From positions 1 to 6,456 of the forward strand of contig JAJRBS010000096.1 in NCBI GenBank assembly GCA_028679325.1: a stretch of DNA of 6,456 nucleotides. The letters run 5' to 3'. Under the pieces are notes generated by a model. It did not search any database, had not been told where the DNA came from, and was given only the letters and a program-made list of their open reading frames with translations. The translations under genes and the position numbers were made by a program. The DNA is from Methanoregulaceae archaeon (GTDB taxonomy: Archaea > Halobacteriota > Methanomicrobia > Methanomicrobiales > Methanospirillaceae). Of this stretch, positions 1 to 6,456 are shown in pieces. Position 1 is the first letter of the stretch. The number at the start of each line of letters is the position of its first letter.

Positions 1-844
1 CCAGGCTCACCGCCGTTCCGATGAAGTTGATGATATTGAAGCTCCCGATGATCTGGTCCAGGAAGTTCGCGGACTTTTCCTGCCACGTCCATATCTTCTC
101 CTGGACACCGAAACTCATCAGTGTTGTACGCATCATCTCCTCGTTGCCGGTCTCCTGGGTCCGGACCAGTACCTGGGTTGCCTTGTCATCGAGCCCGAAG
201 ACGTCCTCATATTCTTTCCGGGTGATAAAGGCACTCGAGTCGGCATCGTAGGAGTCCGAATTGATGATCCCCTTCACCCGGTACTGCCGGGTCACACCAT
301 TGTTGAAGGTGATGTCAATCACGTTGCCAACCTCCACGCCGCCAAGCGAGGGGATCACATCGAGAGTTTCATCCTCGTTCCCGGCCAGCCGGAAGCCGAG
401 CACCACCTTGTCCCTGTCCGCATCCCCGAGATACTCGCCGGACGCCACCCGGGACCCGATCTTGAGCACGGCCTGATCATCATCAGGATTGATGGCATAG
501 AGCGGCGAATTGACTGCATTTCCCTTGTAAACAGCCGTTGCCCCGGTAATATACCGCGGCGAGACCCCTGTCACCCCGGGTATCTGCTGGATCTTCTTCT
601 GGAGCTCCCCCACCTTGTCAATAAAGACCTCGTTCTTCCGGGGTTCAATGACCAGGTTCCCGTAGCTGTAATCTATAGTCTGCTGGTTGAACAGGACGGC
701 AACGCCGGTGATGATGGAAGGGAGAAAGATGAGGTTCACGAAGACCATGCCGATGATCAGGATGGTAAGGTAGAGGGTGCCCTTGTTCCCCCGTGCTATC
801 GACCGCCGGGCAAAGAAGAAGGCAACCCTGGAGTCCTCAAGCAT
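1..844 (-). CDS. ABC transporter permease, FtsX/MacB-type (3' end outside window)
   Basis: An open frame runs without a stop from an ATG at 844-842 to the left edge (281 codons), so the C-terminal part is missing. The start MLEDSRVAFFFARRSIARG is a typical cytoplasmic lead-in of FtsX-family permeases (ARRSI/ARRNL-like). A membrane segment follows at about residues 24-48 (LYLTILIIGMVFVNLIFL), then an extracytoplasmic domain of about 210 residues of the MacB_PCD type. This includes IQQIPGVTGVSPRY, V..GEYL, the VVLG.RLA turn and VGNVIDITF..G. The sequence re-enters the membrane near residue 265 (IIGSFNIINFIGTAVS). In this family the permease couples a cytoplasmic LolD/MacB-type ATPase to work on extracytoplasmic substrates, with no transport through a classical channel. 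The ATG overlaps the last codons and stop of the upstream gene by 8 nt (ATGCTTGA), which implies translational coupling. The substrate is unknown. The ATPase is expected beyond the left edge, but this cannot be seen. Confidence 0.9.
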   Translation of the reverse strand, partial: MLEDSRVAFFFARRSIARGNKGTLYLTILIIGMVFVNLIFLPSIITGVAVLFNQQTIDYSYGNLVIEPRKNEVFIDKVGELQKKIQQIPGVTGVSPRYITGATAVYKGNAVNSPLYAINPDDDQAVLKIGSRVASGEYLGDADRDKVVLGFRLAGNEDETLDVIPSLGGVEVGNVIDITFNNGVTRQYRVKGIINSDSYDADSSAFITRKEYEDVFGLDDKATQVLVRTQETGNEEMMRTTLMSFGVQEKIWTWQEKSANFLDQIIGSFNIINFIGTAVSL

Positions 845-2063
845 TGCCGGTTCCCTTTTTCCGGTGGATGAAGTACCAGTAACCAAATCCGCCGGCAAGA
901 ACGAGGAGGAAGAGGCCGGCGATCAAGCCGGTCCTGTCCTGGCTGTAGATGGTCAGGTGGAGATCCTGCCGCTCCTCTGCCGTGCCGTGGTCATCCTCAT
1001 ACAGGATGGTCAGGGTATAGGGAATTTCACCGGAACGATCGGCCTGGAGGTTGAAGGGGGCCGGTGCATCGTTGCCTGGTTCGATCTTTCCTACGAAAGC
1101 TTCCTTTGATCCCGGGACAGGGATCTCGATCCGTGCGCTCACCGATTTGGCGTCGTCTGTCCCGGTATTCTCGAGGCGGATGATCAGGCTGAACTGGTCT
1201 CCCTGCTGGATCCGGGCCGGGTCAGTGGTGATCTGGGAAATGGCAAGCTCGGCCTTTCCGCGGATATTTATTCCGAGGGTTTCAAGCTGGCGCTGATAGG
1301 AACCATCAGGTTCCTGGTAATCAAGAACGAGGCTGACCGGCTGGATCCCCAGGGGGGCTTTCCTGTCGGTGGCAAACTCCATGACCAGCGTGCGGTTCTC
1401 GCCCTGCCCGAGCCGGTCGATATGCAGGGTTCCCGGGGTCTTTGAAGACAGGGAGGTGGTCGATGAATTCACGGTGACCTGCAGATTGCTTGCCGGGAGT
1501 TGCCCGGTGTTTGTGACCACGACCGTGGCTATAAAGTTCTCACCGGGAATGACGCTTGCCGGCAGCTGCTTGGCAATGCTGATCTGTGGCTTCTTCTGGA
1601 TCTGCACCTCGCTGTTGACGTTGACCGGGATAGGATACTTCAGGCTCTTTGCCTCGGTCACCCGGATCCAGACCTCGGGGAAGTAGATGCCGGGCTCGGG
1701 AGGGGCCCGGATGTGAAAGGATATGGGTATGGACTGGCCCGGGCCAAGCTCCCCGACCCGCTGATAACCCCCGCCGATGACCTCGATGCCCTTGCCAAAG
1801 AGGGTGATACTGTCGATGGGGGCATTGATGTCGACGCTGGTGGTTGTCGCCCCTGTATCATAGCCGTATGACTGGGTGAAGGTAGCCTGCTCGGCCGTAT
1901 TCTTCACGATCACGTTGATGATCCCCTCTTCTCCAGGGATCATGACCGAGGGGGTGACCGTGTACTCGGTCACGATAACGGTGGGGATGCTCGCCGTGAC
2001 AGGAAGGACAAGGAAAAATACAGCCAGGGCGAAGAGGAGGTAACAGGACGATGACAGGCGCAT
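837..2063 (-). CDS. exported, membrane-anchored protein with three CARDB/NEW3-like Ig domains (COG1361-type)
   Basis: The product is 408 residues. A signal peptide spans about 1-24 (MRLSSS, then a hydrophobic core, then VTAS). Three similar beta-sandwich repeats follow at about 26-155, 157-268 and 271-375. Each opens with a P..I.PG/QG turn followed by alternating hydrophobics ending in V.NTG or its like (VIVKNTAE, VVVTNTGQ, IRLENTGT), as in CARDB/NEW3-type domains of archaeal S-layer-like proteins. A C-terminal membrane helix (about 379-399) and a basic tail HRKK give an outside-facing anchor. Start choice: ATG at 2063-2061 is preceded by AAAGGA at SD distance. An in-frame ATG 27 nt upstream (2090) lacks an SD and would put a charged extension before the signal peptide, so it is less likely. 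Its position directly before, and overlapping, the FtsX permease suggests an extracytoplasmic adaptor or ligand-binding partner of that permease, loosely analogous to MacA. That role is inferred from context. A stand-alone cell-surface protein is the alternative. Confidence 0.88.
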   Translation of the reverse strand: MRLSSSCYLLFALAVFFLVLPVTASIPTVIVTEYTVTPSVMIPGEEGIINVIVKNTAEQATFTQSYGYDTGATTTSVDINAPIDSITLFGKGIEVIGGGYQRVGELGPGQSIPISFHIRAPPEPGIYFPEVWIRVTEAKSLKYPIPVNVNSEVQIQKKPQISIAKQLPASVIPGENFIATVVVTNTGQLPASNLQVTVNSSTTSLSSKTPGTLHIDRLGQGENRTLVMEFATDRKAPLGIQPVSLVLDYQEPDGSYQRQLETLGINIRGKAELAISQITTDPARIQQGDQFSLIIRLENTGTDDAKSVSARIEIPVPGSKEAFVGKIEPGNDAPAPFNLQADRSGEIPYTLTILYEDDHGTAEERQDLHLTIYSQDRTGLIAGLFLLVLAGGFGYWYFIHRKKGTGNA

Positions 2064-2075
2064 ATGCTGTCCTTT
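2050..2075 (-). promoter_or_regulatory. ribosome binding site deciding the start of the Ig-domain protein
   Basis: On the minus strand AAAGGACAGCAT precedes ATG at 2063. The AAGGA lies at normal Shine-Dalgarno distance. The alternative ATG at 2090 has no purine-rich stretch before it. This favours the 408-residue product over 417. Confidence 0.6.
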
Positions 2076-2114
2076 CGTTGTTTTTCTCATGAAGGTATCG
2101 GCACAGGTACATCT

Positions 2115-2519
2115 TCACCCGCCAGGAGGTTTCTCCCCTCCGCCCGTCTTCTTCTCTTTCGGCTGTTTCACAGGTCCTCTCTTTCTCTTCTGCCACCACC
2201 GATAGCCGGGGTAAACGACGACCACGAGAATGATGATCGGGATGAGGGTGATGAGGATGACCAGCAGGCCGGCGGTGACTGCCAGGAAACCGGCAATGCC
2301 CTGATTAATGATGGAGACGAACGAGAGTCGCGCGACGCCTACCACCGGCTCGGGCTCCGCCAGGGAGACAGTGAGGGTAGTATATTCCACCCGGTTGTCG
2401 AGGTACTTCAGCCGCCCGTCGATATGGTCGATCTCAACCTGCACCCGCTCTATCTGGGCAGGGACCTCGAGTAGCTCGGAGACGTTCCCTGCTCCGTACG
2501 GTAAGAAGGGTGTGCCCAA
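2115..2519 (-). pseudogene. C-terminal remnant of a DUF4349-domain membrane protein (5' truncated)
   Basis: The 134-codon frame matches only the second half of DUF4349 proteins. It has a coiled-coil stretch (about 14-44, VSELLEVPAQIERVQVEID followed by GRLKYLDNRVEY), then the strand TTLTVSLAEPEP, one long membrane helix (about 75-103) and a basic, Lys/Gly/Pro-rich cytoplasmic tail. Intact family members, as known to me, carry a signal peptide or lipobox and a globular domain before the coiled coil; both are absent here. The frame is closed upstream by TGA at 2585-2583, and no ATG lies between. Only TTG at 2519-2517 (with a weak AGGT before it) could start translation. The other two minus frames upstream, read by eye to about 2820, show no recognisable N-terminal half, so this looks like a deletion or rearrangement and not a simple frameshift. 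It lies 51 nt upstream of the Ig-domain gene in the same direction. It could still be expressed as a short membrane protein from TTG. Confidence 0.65.
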
Positions 2520-2780
2520 GTCGAACCTAAGAGAAAAAAAGGGGTGCTTGAAAGAAGAATTGCTCTGATAGTCTGAATGATATCAGAACAGTTGTCAATT
2601 GATGCCACCTATGTTTTATGTGCAAGACCAGATGAAAACCATTTTTCTAACGAAGGTTAATCTTCAAAATGAAAACGAAAGGGATCCAGGCAGCTGATAC
2701 AGGTCGGTGGATTCCAGTAAGGGTTACGAATAGGCATCGGTTCCCGTGGAGAGAACACCCGCCTTCATAGAAGAAAAGCC
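2520..2780. other. AT-rich divergent intergenic region
   Basis: No convincing gene is seen on either strand, and base composition is clearly richer in A/T than the flanking genes. Contents: a T7 run on the minus strand (2534-2540) just upstream of the DUF4349 remnant; a 7-bp inverted repeat (2564-2570 / 2581-2587); and, on the minus strand, CATAAAAC (about 2612-2620), a weak TATA-like candidate for the leftward cluster. No tRNA or other known RNA was recognised. Confidence 0.5.
2564..2587. repeat. short inverted repeat, possible operator
   Basis: The arms TCTGATA (2564-2570) and TATCAGA (2581-2587) are perfect reverse complements separated by 10 nt. The right arm also forms part of the palindrome TGATATCA (2578-2585). 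It lies between the leftward cluster and the rightward promoter, where a regulator could bind. With 7-bp arms, chance is a real alternative. Confidence 0.3.
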
Positions 2781-2788
2781 TTAAATAT
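2771..2788 (+). promoter_or_regulatory. archaeal promoter: BRE plus TATA box
   Basis: A purine-rich AAGAAAAG (2771-2778) sits next to TTAAATAT (2781-2788), the normal order of BRE and TATA box in archaea. Counting about 25 nt on, transcription would start near 2808-2811. That is just before an AGGT SD (2811-2814) and ATG at 2821. It is the best promoter visible for the rightward binding-protein gene, and implies a leader of about 260 nt. Confidence 0.6.
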
Positions 2789-2820
2789 CGTTCGGTTCCA
2801 CTCTGTACCAAGGTAAACTC

Positions 2821-2886
2821 ATGCCTGCGACCTGTGATATACAAAACCACGGCGAGCAGGGCTTTTTCTTTTTCTTCTTTCGGTAG
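2821..2886 (+). CDS. candidate 21-codon leader peptide with six consecutive Phe codons
   Basis: An ATG with AGGT (2811-2814) at SD distance starts MPATCDIQNHGEQG, followed by six Phe codons, Arg and TAG (2884-2886). The TATA box at 2781-2788 is correctly placed to transcribe it with a very short 5' leader. The Phe run (TTT TTC TTT TTC TTC TTT) is at the same time a T-rich tract of the kind that terminates archaeal transcription, and a strong stem-loop begins at the stop codon. The next full gene encodes an amino-acid-type binding lipoprotein. A regulatory leader peptide is possible, but the Phe run may simply be the by-product of a terminator T tract. No homologue is known to me. Confidence 0.3.
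   Translation: MPATCDIQNHGEQGFFFFFFR
2863..2880 (+). terminator. T-rich tract, possible (partial) archaeal terminator
   Basis: The non-template strand reads T5-C-T5-C-T2-C-T3. Oligo-T stretches alone can end transcription in archaea. Placed about 55 nt after the predicted start of transcription, this could either release a short RNA or lower read-through into the binding-protein gene. Confidence 0.35.
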
Positions 2887-2914
2887 GGGATCTGCTCTTT
2901 TGCCAGGTCCCCTG
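2884..2914 (+). promoter_or_regulatory. strong stem-loop in the leader, overlapping the leader ORF stop
   Basis: TAGGGGATCTG (2884-2894) can pair with CAGGTCCCCTG (2904-2914): 11 base pairs including two G-U pairs, with a 9-nt loop. The stem contains the TAG stop of the 21-codon frame, so a ribosome finishing that frame would open it. It has no U tract after it, so it is not an ordinary intrinsic terminator. It more likely serves as an RNA fold, processing site or protein-binding element. Confidence 0.4.
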
Positions 2915-2951
2915 TAACGGCGATAAAGAGTTTACCGGATGGTGTTTTGTC

Positions 2952-3074
2952 ATGCGTGAATGCTCTGAGAGAGTCCTGATGATCATCGGGCCTGAGACCG
3001 GCCCACGTGCAGCGTATGCGATCAACAGCCCGGGCAGAGAGTCCCGGAAGATCCTGCGGGAGGGGTGGCGATGA
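2952..3074 (+). CDS. candidate 40-residue small protein, coupled to the binding-protein gene
   Basis: The ATG at 2952 is preceded by GGATGGTG (2937-2944) at a reasonable SD distance. The frame encodes MRECSERVLMIIGPETGPRA followed by a basic half ending KILREGWR, and stops at TGA 3072-3074. That stop overlaps the downstream ATG (3071-3073) as ATGA, the classic translational-coupling arrangement. The codons used (ATC, GGG, GCG, CGG, GAG) resemble those of the neighbouring genes. There is no signal peptide, no membrane helix and no domain I recognise. It may be a genuine small protein, or a translated leader that delivers ribosomes to the next start. It could also be chance. Confidence 0.4.
   Translation: MRECSERVLMIIGPETGPRAAYAINSPGRESRKILREGWR
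3058..3073 (+). promoter_or_regulatory. Shine-Dalgarno site deciding the binding-protein start
   Basis: GGGAGG (3058-3063) stands 7 nt before ATG at 3071. The in-frame GTG at 3065 would be only 1 nt from the SD core and is therefore unlikely. ATG 3071 is the preferred start. Confidence 0.65.
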
Positions 3075-4393
3075 AGCACGCTCCGGTGCTGTTGCTTCTC
3101 ATGGTCATGGCCGGCGGGCTCCTCCTCGCCGGTTGCACACAGAACCAGGCGACGATCGCCCCGGCCCCGGTGGCAAAGATCGGGGTCGTGGCTTCCATGA
3201 CCGGCCCGGCGAGTGCTACCGGCAAGGACATATGGCAGTCGGCCATGATCGCCGCCGATGAGATTAATGCCGACGGAGGCGTGTATGTCAAAGAGCTTGG
3301 CCGGAACGTCACCATCGAACTCGTGCAGGGGGACGACGAGTCCACCCGTGAAGGTGGCCAGAAGGCAGTCTCGAAACTGATCTCGAGCGACGGTGTCGCG
3401 GTGCTTGTGGGCGGGTTCTCGAGTGCTGTGACCTCGGCGCACCAGCCGATGGTTGCCGACAACAAGATGCCCTACATCATCACCGGGGCTTCGAGCCCGA
3501 CCATCACCCGGAGGACCGATGTCAACACGAGCACCATGTTCCACTTCTGCCCGACGACAGACGACTACGGGGAGCAGACCACCCTTTTCGCGAGCGAGGT
3601 CATACGACCGGCCATCAACAAGAAATACGGGTACAGCGCGGACCGGCCCCTGCGGCTGGCGGTGGTGTACCAGGACAGCCCCTACGGGAAGGGGGTTCTC
3701 GCCGCTGTTGCCAGCACCATTGAGAAAGAGGGTCTGCCGGTGGAACTGGTGAGCAACCAGTCCTTCAAGATGGGGGAGAGCGACTTCCGGACCATCCTCA
3801 CCTCGGTCAAGGCCGCGGCTCCGGATGCCGTCTACTCGGCGGCCTTCCTAAACGAGCAGGCACCGATGATCACCCAGGCACGGCGGGACGTGGGGCTCGA
3901 CACCATCTTCCTCGTGGTCGAGTGTAACGACGACCCTGACTACTACGCGAGCCTCGGCCAGTACGGCGACGGGTCCATCATCGAGAGCCACTTCAGTCCC
4001 TACACGGTACCTGCCGGGAGCACGGCGGCAGCTGCCACGGCCTTCAAGGAGTCCTATAAGAAGCGGTGGGGCGGCCTCCCGGGTATGATGGGAGCGACCA
4101 CCTACGAGGGAGTCTATATCGCCGCGGATGCCATCGAACGTGCCGGATCGCTCGACAAGGAGAAGCTCACGACCGCCCTCGCATCGACAGCCATGCCGGA
4201 GCTGATCGAGGCCATGCAGGATGGAAAGGTCACCTTCTCGACAGACACCCGCGAGTCACAGTTCAGCCTGTACATGGAGCAGCTCTCCTGGGACGAGGCG
4301 AAGAAGGAGCTCCGGCCGAAGATTGTCTGGCCGTCAGATCTTTCACAGGCAGAGTTCGTGCTGCCGGACTGGTACCAGCCGGGGTCGCCGTAG
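3071..4393 (+). CDS. LivK-type (branched-chain amino acid family) ABC substrate-binding lipoprotein
   Basis: The product is 440 residues. A hydrophobic signal sequence ends in the lipobox LAGC (Cys22), predicting a lipid-anchored protein on the outer face of the membrane. After a short Ala/Pro linker comes a type I periplasmic-binding fold (Peripla_BP_6/LivK, COG0683) from about residue 36 to 375: IGVVASMTGPASATGKD, AADEINADGG, LVQGDDES, the ligand-loop motifs GGFSSAVTSA (114-123) and TGASSPTIT (138-146), the hinge-side VVYQDSPYGKG (198-208), and EGVYIAADAIERAG near the end. Length and motif order are those of full family members. The C terminus has the usual SLYMEQL...PKIVWP strand. Members bind branched-chain or other amino acids, amides, urea or related compounds, so the ligand cannot be read from sequence. 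The right neighbour is convergent and no livHMGF-like genes follow, so the partner transporter must lie elsewhere, or the protein acts in sensing. It probably depends on the long structured leader upstream. It ends in TAG. Confidence 0.92.
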   Translation: MKHAPVLLLLMVMAGGLLLAGCTQNQATIAPAPVAKIGVVASMTGPASATGKDIWQSAMIAADEINADGGVYVKELGRNVTIELVQGDDESTREGGQKAVSKLISSDGVAVLVGGFSSAVTSAHQPMVADNKMPYIITGASSPTITRRTDVNTSTMFHFCPTTDDYGEQTTLFASEVIRPAINKKYGYSADRPLRLAVVYQDSPYGKGVLAAVASTIEKEGLPVELVSNQSFKMGESDFRTILTSVKAAAPDAVYSAAFLNEQAPMITQARRDVGLDTIFLVVECNDDPDYYASLGQYGDGSIIESHFSPYTVPAGSTAAAATAFKESYKKRWGGLPGMMGATTYEGVYIAADAIERAGSLDKEKLTTALASTAMPELIEAMQDGKVTFSTDTRESQFSLYMEQLSWDEAKKELRPKIVWPSDLSQAEFVLPDWYQPGSP

Positions 4394-4407
4394 TCAGGAG
4401 GTTACAG

Positions 4408-4464
4408 GGGGATAACCAGATCCCCTTCCCTGTTGACGGGGAGGGTAAAACGCCCCTCTCCCGT
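4408..4464 (+). terminator. tandem hairpins after the binding-protein gene
   Basis: Hairpin 1 is GGGGAT (4408-4413) with ATCCCC (4420-4425), extendable by a G-U and an A-T pair. Hairpin 2 is ACGGGGAGGG (4436-4445) with CCCTC-T-CCCGT (4454-4464), ten pairs with one bulged T. No T run follows directly, so these may protect or process the mRNA 3' end, with termination at the T tract near 4510. Confidence 0.45.
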
Positions 4465-4497
4465 CGAGAGTCTCCGCTTGTCTCTTGATCGGAACTC

Positions 4498-4515
4498 AAA
4501 AAAAATATATTTTTC
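4498..4515. terminator. bidirectional A/T tract terminator between convergent genes
   Basis: The plus strand reads A8 (4498-4505), TATA, then T5 (4510-4514). Rightward transcripts of the binding-protein gene meet the T5 run. Leftward lon transcripts meet the T8 run on the minus strand just after the TAA stop. Oligo-T stretches are the usual archaeal termination signal. Confidence 0.6.

Positions 4516-6456
<1,941 letters not shown>

Noticed and set aside
837..2090. Upstream start (ATG 2090) for the Ig-domain protein
   Set aside because: It has no SD and puts a basic extension before the signal peptide. ATG 2063 has AAAGGA at proper spacing.
2640..2780. Possible tRNA or box C/D RNA in the intergenic region
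   Set aside because: No T-loop GGTTCGA-type motif with matching acceptor stem was found, and no RTGATGA/CTGA box pair.
2647..2850. 67-codon minus-strand frame in the intergenic region
   Set aside because: It lies in AT-rich DNA, runs across the plus-strand promoter, has no convincing SD and shows no domain or membrane pattern.
2884..2976. Read-through of the TAG at 2884 (with a stem-loop directly at the stop) as a pyrrolysine codon
   Set aside because: The continued frame gives about 30 further residues with no recognisable similarity, and TAG also serves as an ordinary stop for the binding-protein gene at 4391. Nothing else in the window hints at pyrrolysine use.
2819..3544. 241-codon minus-strand frame opposite the binding-protein gene
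   Set aside because: Its Arg/His/Gly-rich composition is typical of the antisense of a GC-rich gene. The plus strand encodes a complete, recognisable lipoprotein.

Overview
The window most likely comes from a methanogenic archaeon, probably of the order Methanomicrobiales. This is inferred, not proven. The reasons are the GC-rich coding sequence with AT-rich gaps, a TATA-type promoter with a purine-rich element before it, oligo-T terminators without classical hairpin-plus-U architecture, Ig-like (CARDB/NEW3-type) exported proteins linked to an FtsX-family permease, and a lipobox LivK-type binding protein. The Lon protease is of the soluble, bacterial (LonA) type, which some Methanomicrobia carry; it does not by itself prove an archaeal source.

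Left third (1-2519, minus strand): a leftward cluster. Read in the direction of transcription, it starts with a 5'-truncated DUF4349 membrane protein remnant (2519-2115). Next comes a secreted, C-terminally anchored protein with three Ig-like domains (2063-837). Last is an ABC transporter permease of the FtsX/MacB type (844-1), which overlaps its predecessor by 8 nt and runs off the left edge. The last two look like the extracytoplasmic and permease parts of an archaeal MacB/LolCDE-like ABC system. The ATPase is not in the window and may lie further left.

Middle (2520-3070): an AT-rich divergent intergenic region. It holds a good archaeal promoter on the plus strand (TATA at 2781-2788). Just downstream is a 21-codon reading frame with an SD and six consecutive Phe codons written in a T-rich tract. 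A strong stem-loop begins at that frame's stop codon, and a second, 40-codon frame overlaps the start of the next gene by ATGA. Together these look like a structured leader of the downstream gene.

Right half (3071-6456): a plus-strand lipoprotein of the branched-chain amino acid binding family (3071-4393), with no transporter permease or ATPase genes beside it in the window. It converges on a minus-strand LonA protease gene (6456-4516, N terminus cut off by the window edge). The two share a 122-nt convergent terminator region with hairpins and facing T tracts.

Nothing in the window is a clear new defence system or mobile element. The least-explained parts are the leader before the binding-protein gene and the truncated DUF4349 gene at the head of the permease cluster.
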